From Parerythrobacter lutipelagi (GTDB taxonomy: Bacteria > Pseudomonadota > Alphaproteobacteria > Sphingomonadales > Sphingomonadaceae): 64,000 bases of DNA. Below are positions 53,748 to 62,177 of this stretch, piece by piece. The position numbers and the translations under genes were made by a program. The first letter of the stretch is position 1, and every line of letters starts with the position of its first letter. The notes under the pieces were generated by a model. That model saw only the letters and a list, made by a program, of their open reading frames with translations, made no database searches and had not been told where the DNA came from. The stretch spans positions 620,001 to 684,000 of the forward strand of contig NZ_SKCJ01000002.1 of the NCBI RefSeq assembly GCF_005434975.1, in the 5' to 3' direction.

Positions 53748-54191
53748 TCAGTTGTAGGACGCGAAGACGGTCATGCCGGCATCGCCGAATGCGATCACCT
53801 GGTAGGGCTGCTTGCGGTCGCCCATTTCCATGCCCGGCGAGCCGACCGGCATTCCCGGCACGGCGAGGCCCCTGACCCCTGCGGGGCGTTCTTCCAGCAG
53901 TCTCGCCACGTCAGCGGCAGGGACGTGGCCCTCGATCACGTAACCGTCGACGACCATGGTGTGGCAACTCCACAGCTGGCGCGGCACGCCGCGGTCCGTT
54001 TTGACAGCGGCCATGTCCGCCGTCACTTGCTGGGTGACTTCGGTTTCCAGTTCGGTCCGGACATGCTTGGCCCAATGCTCGCAGCAACCGCAATTGGGAT
54101 CGCGAAACATGGTGTAGGTCGCGGCCTGGACGGCGCTGGTGCAGGCGGCGAGGGCCAGGAAGGCCGGAGCGAGTAAATTGCGGAAGATCAT
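53748..54191 (-). CDS. DUF411 metal-binding exported protein
   Basis: The 147-residue protein has a signal peptide with a possible lipobox (LAPAFLALAACTSAVQA). The DUF411 domain has its conserved MFRDPNCGCCEHWAKHV, SCHTMVVDGYVIEGHVPAADVARLL and GLAVPGMPVGSPGMEMG. The CxCC cluster plus the Met-rich loop suggest copper or another soft metal as ligand. Homologues often sit in metal-resistance loci, but no copper genes are near it here. ATG at 54191. Confidence 0.88.
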   Translation of the reverse strand: MIFRNLLAPAFLALAACTSAVQAATYTMFRDPNCGCCEHWAKHVRTELETEVTQQVTADMAAVKTDRGVPRQLWSCHTMVVDGYVIEGHVPAADVARLLEERPAGVRGLAVPGMPVGSPGMEMGDRKQPYQVIAFGDAGMTVFASYN

Positions 54192-54226
54192 CGAAGGCCC
54201 TCGTGATTTGGAAGCTTGCCGGCCTT

Positions 54227-55561
54227 CTAGTCGCGGCGAGCGGTTTCAAGCAATGCCGAGAACGTTGGAAAGCTGGTCGCAATCGGTGCGGTGCTGTCCA
54301 CGGCAACTCCGGCGCGGCTTGCCAGCCCCGCAATCGCCATGCTCATAGCGATGCGGTGATCGAGGTGGGTGACGACCTTTGTATCATGGGCGGTGCCTGT
54401 CAGTGGCTCGCCACCCGTTCCGTGGATGATCAGCCCGTCTTCGGTTTCCTCGACGCTTGCTCCGGCAAGAGCGAGCGCTGCGGCCATCGCGGAAATCCGG
54501 TCGCTTTCCTTGACGCGCAATTCCTCGAGGCCCGTGGTGACCGTCGTTCCTTGCGCCAGTGCCGCGGCAACGAACAGCACGGGAAATTCGTCGATCATGC
54601 TTGGCGCGATCGCCGGATCGACTTCGATCCCGGCCAACGGAGCGTGGCGCACGCGCAGGTCTGCAACCGGTTCGCCGCCGACTTCGCGGGTGTTCTGCTC
54701 TTCGATGTTCGCGCCCATCTGGCGAAGCACTTCAATCAGGCCGGCGCGGGTCGGGTTGAGGCCGACGTTCTCGATAACCAGATCGCTGCCTTCGATCAGT
54801 GTTGCCGCGACGATAAAGAATGCGGCGGAGGAGGGATCGCCGGGCACTTCAAGCGTCTGCGGCTGCAACTCCGCCTCGCCGCGCATCTTGATGATCCGCT
54901 CGCCGCCGCGTTCTTCGACTGAAAGCTCCGCACCGAAGCCGCGCAGCATGCGCTCGGAGTGGTCGCGTGTCGGCACCGGCTCGATCACTGTGGTCACTCC
55001 GGGCGTGTTCAGCCCCGCGAGCAGCACCGCGCTTTTGACCTGCGCACTTGCGACCGGCAGGCGGTACTCGATCGGTACAGCGGGCAGGCAGCCGCGCATG
55101 AGCAAGGGCAGGGTGCCGCCCGGCGAAGCTTCGAAGCTTGCGCCCATCTGCGAGAGCGGTTCGATCACCCGGCCCATCGGGCGTTTCGACAGGCTGGCAT
55201 CACCGGTAAAGCCTGCGCTGATGCCGTGGCTCGCGATCAACCCCATCAGCAATCGGGTCGACGTTCCGCTATTGCCCATGTCGAGCGCGCCTTGCGGCTG
55301 GAGCAGCCCGCCCACACCCACGCCGTGGATCGACCAGACGCCATCTGCCTCACGATCGATTGATGCGCCCATAGCCCGCATGGCTGCAGCGGTCGCCAGC
55401 ACGTCTTCGCCTTCGAGCAGTCCGGTCACGCGTGTCTCGCCCACGGCCAGTGCGCCGAGCATCAGCGAGCGGTGGCTGATCGACTTGTCTCCGGGCACGC
55501 GAATGCGGCCGGTAAGCGGGCCCGAGGGCATGAAGCGGCAGGGTTGCGGCTGATCGGCCAA
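54227..55561 (-). CDS. aroA: 3-phosphoshikimate 1-carboxyvinyltransferase (EPSP synthase, class II-like)
   Basis: AroA joins shikimate-3-phosphate and PEP in the shikimate pathway. The 444-residue protein closely resembles the Agrobacterium CP4 class II enzyme: [59 protein letters not shown] and [10 protein letters not shown] are all present. In the PEP-site loop it reads [10 protein letters not shown]4 has Ala in place of that Gly, the change linked to glyphosate tolerance, so this enzyme would be expected to keep ordinary sensitivity. It is divergent from the TIGR02300 gene. Confidence 0.96.
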   Translation of the reverse strand: MADQPQPCRFMPSGPLTGRIRVPGDKSISHRSLMLGALAVGETRVTGLLEGEDVLATAAAMRAMGASIDREADGVWSIHGVGVGGLLQPQGALDMGNSGTSTRLLMGLIASHGISAGFTGDASLSKRPMGRVIEPLSQMGASFEASPGGTLPLLMRGCLPAVPIEYRLPVASAQVKSAVLLAGLNTPGVTTVIEPVPTRDHSERMLRGFGAELSVEERGGERIIKMRGEAELQPQTLEVPGDPSSAAFFIVAATLIEGSDLVIENVGLNPTRAGLIEVLRQMGANIEEQNTREVGGEPVADLRVRHAPLAGIEVDPAIAPSMIDEFPVLFVAAALAQGTTVTTGLEELRVKESDRISAMAAALALAGASVEETEDGLIIHGTGGEPLTGTAHDTKVVTHLDHRIAMSMAIAGLASRAGVAVDSTAPIATSFPTFSALLETARRD

Positions 55562-55729
55562 GTTTTATCTTTCAAGAAAGGCGCGCGATTTTCGTCGCGG
55601 CTTTTGACAGCGGGGGTGGCCTATGGCAAGGCGCGCGCCGCTCTTGATTCCCGAGTGATCGGATCCCATCAAGCTAGAGAAATTTTCGCTCCACCAAGCA
55701 AATTGGTGGGCAGCATCTGAGGAACAGTA

Positions 55730-56065
55730 ATGGTCAAGCCAGAATGGGGCACCAAGCGTACGTGCCCGAAATGCGGCACTCGCTTCTACGACCTGGGCAA
55801 GGAAGATCCGGTTGCCTGCATCGAATGCGGCGAGGAATGGACGCCGGAGCCCGTGCTCAAGGCGAAGCAGCCGATCCCGTTTGAAGACGAAGAGAAGAAG
55901 AAGGACGGCAAGGCCGATTCCGATCTCGCTGACGATGATGATGATCTGAGCGATGTCGATGAGGAAGAAAACCGGCCTGACGCCGATGTCGACCTCGGTG
56001 ATGACAGCGATCTTGGCGTCGAAACCAGCGGCAAGGGCGACGACGACGACAAGGCCGAGAGCTGA
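55730..56065 (+). CDS. TIGR02300 family zinc-ribbon-like protein with acidic tail
   Basis: The 111-residue protein opens with the conserved WGTKRTCPKCGTRFYDLGKEDPVACIECG block, in which two CxxC pairs can hold a zinc ion. From residue ~55 it is almost entirely Asp/Glu/Lys, a disordered acidic tail. TIGR02300 proteins are restricted mainly to alphaproteobacteria and have no known function. GAGGAA lies before the ATG. It stands alone between aroA and tRNA-Ala. Confidence 0.9.
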   Translation: MVKPEWGTKRTCPKCGTRFYDLGKEDPVACIECGEEWTPEPVLKAKQPIPFEDEEKKKDGKADSDLADDDDDLSDVDEEENRPDADVDLGDDSDLGVETSGKGDDDDKAES

Positions 56066-56417
56066 AGTAGCATCTGTTTGGAGCCTCAAGCGCCGGGCGC
56101 GAGCCGTCCGGCTCGCTTGGCTTCCTCGCATAAGCTCGGACGGGCGGTTGCCCTTGCGGTTCACGGCCAGTGAACCGGATCAGCGCTGTTCCGCGAGCCG
56201 CAGGCGAGTGCAAGCGCGACCGCGCGACCGCGCGTCCGCAGCGAAGCGGCCGTCAGGTCGCGAGAGCGAGGAACGCCAAGTGAGCGGATGCGAACGCCGG
56301 CGCCTGAGGCAAAACAAATATACAAACAAACCGAAACCCAGAAACACTCTTGCAAAGCAGTTCGGCGGGTCATAAAGGCGCACCTCTCGCTTTCGGGCGA
56401 GATCAAAATACGGTTTC
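56066..56417. other. Palindrome-dense, gene-free stretch before tRNA-Ala
   Basis: No gene is supported in these 352 bases. The first ~220 contain many short inverted repeats, e.g. GCGAGCC/GGCTCGC (56099-56116), TTCAC...GTGAA around 56160, and a tandem GACCGCGC pair. The last ~120 are AT-richer and presumably include the tRNA promoter. It looks like a degenerate repeat element rather than coding sequence. Confidence 0.45.
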
Positions 56418-56493
56418 GGGGCCTTAGCTCAGCTGGGAGAGCGCAACACTGGCAGTGTTGAGGTCAGCGGTTCGATCCCGCTAGGCTCCACCA
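56418..56493 (+). tRNA. tRNA-Ala (anticodon GGC)
   Basis: Acceptor GGGGCCT/AGGCTCC, D arm GCTC...GAGC, anticodon stem CAACA/TGTTG with loop CTGGCAG giving anticodon GGC, T arm AGCGG-TTCGATC-CCGCT, discriminator A and encoded CCA at 56491-56493. ATTTTT follows directly. Confidence 0.96.
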
Positions 56494-56689
56494 TTTTTCC
56501 GTCTTCCGGCCAGAGCAGGCTGCAAGACCCGGCAAGATGGCAATTGAATTACAAAGCCGGTCCAATGGATCGCGCGCTGGCCGACGAGTTTTCGTCCGCC
56601 GGCGTTTTTGGCATTTGGCGTTGCCTGGCCCGTCTCGGGACCCATATCGGGGGCCCGAACCGGGAAGGGCAACAGAGGAGTAGACGCGT

Positions 56690-58126
56690 ATGTTCGACAG
56701 CCTGTCAGATCGCCTTGGTGGCGTCTTCGACAAGCTGCGCGGTCGCGGCGCGCTGTCCGAACAGGACGTGCGCGATGCGATGCGCGAAGTGCGGATCGCG
56801 CTGCTCGAAGCCGATGTCGCGCTGCCGGTGGTGCGCCGCTTCATCGATGCGGTCACTGAAAAAGCGATCGGCGCCGATGTCCTGAAGTCGGTCACGCCGG
56901 GCCAGCAAGTCATCAAGATCGTCTCCGACGAACTGGTGGAAATGCTCGGCGGCGAGGAAACCGAAGGGCTGACGCTCGAGGCAAAGCCGCCGGTCGTGAT
57001 CATGATGGTCGGCCTGCAGGGCTCGGGCAAGACGACCACGACGGCCAAGCTCGGCAAGCTGCTGAAGGAAAAATACGGCAAGAAGTCGGTGATGGCGTCG
57101 CTCGACGTCAATCGCCCCGCGGCGCAGGAACAGCTGGCTGTTCTCGGCACCCAGGTCGATGTCGCGACTCTGCCGATCATCGAAGGCCAGCAGCCGGTCG
57201 ACATTGCCCGGCGTGCAATGGAAAGCGCCAAACTGCAGGCCGCCGACGTGCTGCTGCTCGACACCGCGGGCCGCCTGCATGTCGACGAAGCGCTGATGGC
57301 CGAAATGAAGGCGGTCGCGGGCGTTTCCGCGCCGACCGAAGTGCTGCTGGTGGTCGACAGCCTGACCGGTCAGGACGCGGTCAACGTCGCCAAGAGCTTT
57401 ACCGAAGAAGTCCCGCTGACCGGTGTCGTCCTGACCCGGATGGACGGCGACGCGCGCGGCGGTGCGGCGCTGTCGATGCGGCATGTCACCGGCAAGCCGA
57501 TCAAGTTTGCCGGTACGGGCGAGAAGCTCGACGCCATCGAAGCTTTCCATCCCCGCCGGGTTGCTGACCGCATCCTCGGCATGGGCGATGTCGTCTCACT
57601 GGTCGAAAGGGCCGCTGAAACGATTAAGGAGGAAGAGGCCGAGGCCATGGCCAAGCGCATGGCCAAGGGTCTGTTCGACCTCAACGATTTGCGCACTCAG
57701 CTCAAGCAGATGCAGAACATGGGCGGTCTCGGCATGCTCGCGGGGATGCTGCCCGGCATGAAGAAAGCCAAGGCGGCTATGGCTGCGTCCAACATGGACG
57801 ACAAGGTGCTGGTTCACATGGATGCGATCATCGGCTCGATGACGGAAAAAGAGCGCGCCCGCCCCGACCTGATGAATGCCAAGCGCAAGAAACGCGTTGC
57901 GGCCGGCTCCGGCACTTCGGTTCAGGAAGTCAACAAGGTGCTCAAGATGCACCAGGAAATGGGCCGCGCGATGAAACAGATCAAGAAGATGGGCGGGCTC
58001 AAGGGCCTTGGCGCCCTGTTCGGGCAGGGCGGTATGAATGCTGCCATGCCCGGGCTGGGCGGTCCGGGCGGAATGGGAGGCGGCGGACTGCCGCCGGGCC
58101 TGCCGGGTCTCCCGGGTAAAAAGTAA
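56690..58126 (+). CDS. ffh: Signal recognition particle protein Ffh
   Basis: Ffh is the SRP54 homologue that binds signal sequences and 4.5S RNA and targets ribosomes to FtsY. The 478-residue protein has the N domain (MFDSLSDRLGGVFDKLRG), the GTPase G domain with GLQGSGKTTTTAKLG, LLDTAGRLHVD, and TRMDGDARGGAALSM, and a Met-rich M domain ending in Gly/Pro/Met repeats (GGPGGMGGGGLPPGLPG). GAGGAGTAG precedes the ATG. It heads the ffh-rpsP-rimM cluster. Confidence 0.98.
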   Translation: MFDSLSDRLGGVFDKLRGRGALSEQDVRDAMREVRIALLEADVALPVVRRFIDAVTEKAIGADVLKSVTPGQQVIKIVSDELVEMLGGEETEGLTLEAKPPVVIMMVGLQGSGKTTTTAKLGKLLKEKYGKKSVMASLDVNRPAAQEQLAVLGTQVDVATLPIIEGQQPVDIARRAMESAKLQAADVLLLDTAGRLHVDEALMAEMKAVAGVSAPTEVLLVVDSLTGQDAVNVAKSFTEEVPLTGVVLTRMDGDARGGAALSMRHVTGKPIKFAGTGEKLDAIEAFHPRRVADRILGMGDVVSLVERAAETIKEEEAEAMAKRMAKGLFDLNDLRTQLKQMQNMGGLGMLAGMLPGMKKAKAAMAASNMDDKVLVHMDAIIGSMTEKERARPDLMNAKRKKRVAAGSGTSVQEVNKVLKMHQEMGRAMKQIKKMGGLKGLGALFGQGGMNAAMPGLGGPGGMGGGGLPPGLPGLPGKK

Positions 58127-58164
58127 TTCGAATTCAGAAGTTTGATTTGGAAAGGTAATATCAC

Positions 58165-58776
58165 ATGTCAGTTGCAATTCGTCTTTCGCGCGGTGGCGCA
58201 AAGAAGCGTCCTTACTACCGCATCGTCGTGTCGGACTCGCGCAGCCCGCGTGACGGCAAATATCTCGAGCAGATCGGCACCTACAACCCGATGCTCCCGA
58301 AAGACTCCGGCGAGCGCGTAAAGCTCAACGAAGACCGCGCACGCCATTGGCTGAGCGTCGGTGCCAAGCCATCGGACCGCGTCCTGCGTTTCCTCGATGC
58401 CGCTGGCATTCTCGAGCGTGCGCCGCGCAACAACCCGAAGAAGGGTGAGCCGGGCGAAGCGGCCAAGGAACGCGCTGAAGAGAAAGCAGCCAAGGAAACC
58501 GAAGCAGCAGAAGCTGCCAAGGCTGCCGAAGAAGAAGCCAAGGCCGCAGCCGAAGCACCTGCTGCAGAAGCAACCGCCGCCGAAGCAACCGAGAACGACG
58601 CGACCGGTTCGGTCAAATCGGACGAGACCGCAGAAGCTGTCGCGGACGCGGTCGAGACGACTGATGGCGATACCGCTGAAGACAAGACCGCGATCGCTGA
58701 AGAAGTTGCCGAAGGCGGCCCGGTGAACGAGCAGGCGGACGACACCGCCGGCAAGGAAGAAGAGAAGGGCGCGTAA
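58165..58776 (+). CDS. rpsP: 30S ribosomal protein S16 with a long acidic C-terminal extension
   Basis: The core (residues ~1-85) is typical S16: [56 protein letters not shown]. Standard S16 proteins are about 80-90 residues; here a further ~118 residues of Ala/Glu/Lys/Thr low-complexity sequence follow, probably disordered or helical. Such tails are known in sphingomonads but this one is long. GGAAAGG sits before the ATG. It is followed 9 bases later by rimM. Confidence 0.96.
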   Translation: MSVAIRLSRGGAKKRPYYRIVVSDSRSPRDGKYLEQIGTYNPMLPKDSGERVKLNEDRARHWLSVGAKPSDRVLRFLDAAGILERAPRNNPKKGEPGEAAKERAEEKAAKETEAAEAAKAAEEEAKAAAEAPAAEATAAEATENDATGSVKSDETAEAVADAVETTDGDTAEDKTAIAEEVAEGGPVNEQADDTAGKEEEKGA

Positions 58777-58785
58777 GCCTTTCCC

Positions 58786-59295
58786 ATGCAAGACAAGCCC
58801 GTCACGCTCGCTGCCATCTCCGGTGCGCATGGCGTGACGGGCGAAGTCCGCCTGAAATTGTTCGGTGAAGGCGTGGAAGCGCTTAAATCGCACAAGTCCT
58901 TCATCGTCGGTGATGCCAATAGCGGCGGGGGCCGGACTTTAACGCTCAAGAAAATCCGCAGCGACAACAAAGGCGGCGCAATCGCGCGCTTTGCGGATGT
59001 GAACGACCGCGGTGCGGCAGAGAAGCTGCGCGGAACAACGCTGTCGGTCTCCCGCGATGATCTGCCGCCGCTGCAAGATGGCGAATACTACCATGCCGAT
59101 CTGATCGGCCTTGCTGTCTTTACCGACGCGGGTGACGCTGTCGGCACAGTTGGCAATGTGCTGAATTTTGGCGCTGGCGACATCATCGAGATCGAGCAAT
59201 CGGACGGCAAGAGCTTCCTTGTTCCGATGAGCGAGCAGGCCGTTCCTCAATGGGATGCCGAGAAGCTGGTCATCGCAGCCGATTTTGCGCAGTAA
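58786..59295 (+). CDS. rimM: 16S rRNA processing protein RimM
   Basis: RimM binds S19 and helps mature the 30S head. The 169-residue protein has the N-terminal beta-barrel (VTLAAISGAHGVTGEVRLKLF) and the PRC-barrel C-terminal domain (YYHADLIGLAVFTDAGDAVGTVGNVLNFGAGDIIEI...FLVPMSEQAVPQWD). It overlaps no neighbour but lies close behind rpsP. In most genomes trmD follows directly; here about 1.6 kb of other genes intervene. Confidence 0.95.
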   Translation: MQDKPVTLAAISGAHGVTGEVRLKLFGEGVEALKSHKSFIVGDANSGGGRTLTLKKIRSDNKGGAIARFADVNDRGAAEKLRGTTLSVSRDDLPPLQDGEYYHADLIGLAVFTDAGDAVGTVGNVLNFGAGDIIEIEQSDGKSFLVPMSEQAVPQWDAEKLVIAADFAQ

Positions 59296-59359
59296 TCCGA
59301 GCTGTCACTACACCCTGAGTGACGGGTGAGCGATTGAGCAGTGATTGAGGAGCGACTGG

Positions 59360-59686
59360 ATGGCCACGGGCATAATTTCGATTGTTTTCTTCCTCTTGCT
59401 GCTGGGCTTGCTGACTGCGGGCGCGGTTCTGTGCTTGCACCTGTGGGCGCGCAAACTTGGCATCCAATCACGAATCCTGCTCGCCGCTTTGTTGGGTCCG
59501 GGCAGCGTTCTGGTGTTCCCCCTGCTGATCGCCCTTCTTGACGGCTCTGCACCATTGGCCGACTTGGGTCTTGGCCTGGGTGTGGGCGGGGCGTTTCTCT
59601 GCGTGGTGATAGGCTGGCCGGTCTCGGCGATCCTCACCAGGAAGCTGGAAAAAAGCATGCTGCCCGATCCCGGCATTTTCGAGTAA
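59360..59686 (+). CDS. Small membrane protein, function unknown
   Basis: From the ATG at 59360 (GAGGAG eight bases upstream) the protein has 108 residues and three hydrophobic helices: IISIVFFLLLLGLLTAGAVLCL, LLGPGSVLVFPLLIALL and LGVGGAFLCVVIGWPVSAIL. No signature is recognised. It is the first of three non-ribosomal genes between rimM and trmD, and runs 10 bases into the start region of the nitrilase-like gene. Confidence 0.65.
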   Translation: MATGIISIVFFLLLLGLLTAGAVLCLHLWARKLGIQSRILLAALLGPGSVLVFPLLIALLDGSAPLADLGLGLGVGGAFLCVVIGWPVSAILTRKLEKSMLPDPGIFE

Positions 59687-59695
59687 GGTGCTGAA

Positions 59696-60646
59696 ATGAC
59701 CAGACTGAACGTCGCCATCTGCCAGGCCGCACCGATCCCGCTCGCGATTTCGGATGGCATTGCGCAGGCGACCGAACTGGCGCGCAAGGCAATTGCCGAC
59801 GGGGCGCAGCTGGTGGCCTTTGGCGAGACCTTCCTCGGCGGCTATCCGCTATGGCTCGACGAGGCACCAGGCGCGGCGCTGTGGGACCACCCCGGCACAA
59901 AGGCGATGCACCGCATCCTGCTGGAGCAGGCGGTGGTGGCGAATGACGAGCGGCTGCTGCCCTTGCAGGAGCTATGCGACGAAACCGGCGCGGTCATCAG
60001 CATCGGCGCGCATGAGCGGGTGCGGCAAAGCCTCTACAACAACCAGATGACCTTCCGGCCCGGCTTGCCGGTGCTCGACCATCGCAAGCTGGTGCCCACG
60101 CATGGCGAGCGGCTTGTGTGGATGCGCGGCGACGGCTCGACGCTCGGCGTGCACCAGGCGGAGTGGGGCAAGGTCGGCTCGCTGATCTGCTGGGAGCACT
60201 GGATGCCCTTGGCGCGCGCGGCAATGCACAACCTCGGCGAGAGCGTACATGTTGCGGCATGGCCCACCGTGCGCGAGGAATACGCGCTCGCCTCGCGGCA
60301 CTATGCAATGGAGGGCCGCTGCTTCGTGCTCGCGGCAGGCCTGGTGCAGGCGAAGAACGACCTGTTCGATGGGCTGGAGCGTGCGGGCGGCGATGCTGCG
60401 GCGAAGGAATTGATCGAGGCGATTGAGGGCGATGCGCTCAATCGCGGCAGTTCGATCATTATCGCGCCCGATACGCGGATCGTCGCGCAGGCTGGCGAGG
60501 GCGAGGAGACGCTGCTTGCAGACCTCGATCTCGGTGAGATCGGTCAGGGTCTCGCGAGCCTCGACACCGATGGGCATTATTCGAGGCCGGACGTGTTCGA
60601 GTTGCATGTCAATACGACCCCATCGAAAGGCGTCAAATGGCGCTGA
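59696..60646 (+). CDS. Nitrilase-family carbon-nitrogen hydrolase
   Basis: The 316-residue enzyme has the nitrilase triad: Glu in LVAFGETFLGGYPLW, Lys in DHRKLVPTHGERLVW and Cys in GSLICWEHWMPLARAAM. These contexts match true nitrilases and cyanide/aliphatic-nitrile hydrolases better than omega-amidases, so it probably converts an organic nitrile to an acid and ammonia; the substrate is unknown. It is the second gene of the insertion between rimM and trmD, and overlaps the following membrane-protein gene by ten bases (60637-60646). Confidence 0.88.
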   Translation: MTRLNVAICQAAPIPLAISDGIAQATELARKAIADGAQLVAFGETFLGGYPLWLDEAPGAALWDHPGTKAMHRILLEQAVVANDERLLPLQELCDETGAVISIGAHERVRQSLYNNQMTFRPGLPVLDHRKLVPTHGERLVWMRGDGSTLGVHQAEWGKVGSLICWEHWMPLARAAMHNLGESVHVAAWPTVREEYALASRHYAMEGRCFVLAAGLVQAKNDLFDGLERAGGDAAAKELIEAIEGDALNRGSSIIIAPDTRIVAQAGEGEETLLADLDLGEIGQGLASLDTDGHYSRPDVFELHVNTTPSKGVKWR

Positions 60647-60918
60647 TTTTCCCTCTCGGCCTGCTGCTGATTACTTTCCTTTCCTTTCTTATGGCCTCGG
60701 GCCTGCGCCGGCTTTTCGCTCAAGCGAATAGGCTGGCGATCACGAGCCTTTCGGCAGTTGCAGTCGGATTTCTGCCGACTTGGGCTGCCATAGCCGAGGG
60801 TAGTGATATTGCCATGTCGATCACCCCCTCAGTGACGCTGGCATTGGCAATCTGCTCGTGGCCCGCATGGATTGGCAGCCGCCTATCTGCTTCGTCCCAA
60901 GCAATCCCTTCCGAATAG
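60637..60918 (+). CDS. Small membrane protein, function unknown
   Basis: The 93-residue protein has a strongly hydrophobic N-terminus ([22 protein letters not shown]) and two further hydrophobic stretches ([36 protein letters not shown]). No family is recognised. Its ATG lies inside the last codons of the nitrilase gene, indicating translational coupling, and its stop is seven bases before the trmD start, so the three inserted genes are tightly packed with trmD. Confidence 0.6.
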   Translation: MALIFPLGLLLITFLSFLMASGLRRLFAQANRLAITSLSAVAVGFLPTWAAIAEGSDIAMSITPSVTLALAICSWPAWIGSRLSASSQAIPSE

Positions 60919-60925
60919 GAATTTG

Positions 60926-61630
60926 ATGACCTTCGCCGCCACCATCCTGACCCTCTATCCCGAGATGTTTCCCGGACCGCTGCGGCTGTCGCTGGCGGGG
61001 CGGGCGCTGGAGGAGCAGCGGTGGTCGCTTGATACCATCCAGATGCGCGACTTCGCCACTGACAAGCACCGTTCGGTCGACGATACGCCAGCTGGCGGCG
61101 GGGCAGGGATGGTGCTCAAGGCGGATATCCTCGGCGCGGCGGTCGATCATGCCATTGCCCAGCAGCCCAAGGCTCCAATCCTAGCGATGACACCGCGCGG
61201 GACGCCGATCACGCAGGATCGTATCCGCGAGCTGTCGGCAGGCCCCGGCGTAACTATCTTGTGCGGCCGTTTCGAGGGGTTCGACGAACGCCTGTTCGAT
61301 GCGCGCCCGCAGATCGAGCAGATCAGCGTGGGCGATATCGTGCTGTCGGGTGGAGAGCCTGCCGCGCTGATGATTCTCGACGCTTGCATTCGCCTGTTAC
61401 CGGGGGTAATGGGCGCGGCTTCGAGCGGTACCGAGGAGTCTTTCGAAGAAGGGCTGCTGGAATACCCTCAATATACCCGACCTCAGGAATGGGAAGGGCG
61501 CACGATCCCTGAAGTGCTGCGATCGGGGGATCATGCGAAGATCGCGGCATGGCGCAAAACCATGGCGGAAGATCACACACGGTTACGCAGGCCAGACCTA
61601 TGGGAGCGTTACAGGAACGCTCGGGACTGA
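60926..61630 (+). CDS. trmD: tRNA (guanine(37)-N(1))-methyltransferase
   Basis: TrmD methylates G37 next to the anticodon of several tRNAs, preventing +1 frameshifting. From the ATG at 60926 (TAGGA ribosome site) the 234-residue protein has the SPOUT knot sequence [42 protein letters not shown] and the substrate region [27 protein letters not shown]. An in-frame ATG at 60872 overlaps the preceding gene and is not family-like. Confidence 0.96.
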   Translation: MTFAATILTLYPEMFPGPLRLSLAGRALEEQRWSLDTIQMRDFATDKHRSVDDTPAGGGAGMVLKADILGAAVDHAIAQQPKAPILAMTPRGTPITQDRIRELSAGPGVTILCGRFEGFDERLFDARPQIEQISVGDIVLSGGEPAALMILDACIRLLPGVMGAASSGTEESFEEGLLEYPQYTRPQEWEGRTIPEVLRSGDHAKIAAWRKTMAEDHTRLRRPDLWERYRNARD

Positions 61631-61668
61631 CCTGCCTCTGGCGCGCGGTAAAAACTAGGAAAACAGGC

Positions 61669-62037
61669 ATGAACCTGATTCAACAACTCGAAGCGGAAGC
61701 TATCGAGAACCTCGGGAAAGACATTCCCGAATTCCGCGCCGGTGATACCGTGCGCGTCGGCGTGAAGGTTGTCGAAGGCACCCGTGAGCGTGTCCAGAAT
61801 TTCGAAGGCGTCGTGATTGCCCGCTCCAACCGCGGCATGGGCAGCAACTTCACCGTTCGCAAGCTGAGCTTCGGCGAAGGCGTGGAACGTGTGTTCCCGC
61901 TGTACTCGCCGGTGGTGGACAGCATTGCCGTGGTCCGCCGCGGTGTCGTGCGCCGCGCGAAGCTGTACTATCTGCGTGGCCGTACCGGTAAGCGTGCGCG
62001 TATCGCGGAACGCAAGGTCAACGCCCCGAAGGCGTAA
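61669..62037 (+). CDS. rplS: 50S ribosomal protein L19
   Basis: L19 sits at the 30S-50S interface. The 122-residue protein reads [30 protein letters not shown], then [23 protein letters not shown] and the conserved [29 protein letters not shown] is upstream of the ATG. It is the last gene of the ffh-to-rplS cluster and is followed by a strong terminator. Confidence 0.97.
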   Translation: MNLIQQLEAEAIENLGKDIPEFRAGDTVRVGVKVVEGTRERVQNFEGVVIARSNRGMGSNFTVRKLSFGEGVERVFPLYSPVVDSIAVVRRGVVRRAKLYYLRGRTGKRARIAERKVNAPKA

Positions 62038-62086
62038 GCCTTCCACGAATGGCGCAGGCGTAAGGCTCTCGCAGCAGACGATTTCG

Positions 62087-62118
62087 AAAGGGCGGTTCCT
62101 GCGGGAGCCGCCCTTTTT
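62087..62118 (+). terminator. Terminator of rplS
   Basis: AAAGGGCGGTTCC (62087-62099) pairs with GGAGCCGCCCTTT (62104-62116, one G-T pair) around loop TGCG, followed by TTTTT (62114-62118). Confidence 0.85.
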
Positions 62119-62177
62119 CGTTGCAAGCCGCGCGCGTGATTGCGAGAGGGGGCGGGTCGCAGAGAGGACCCGTCGCA

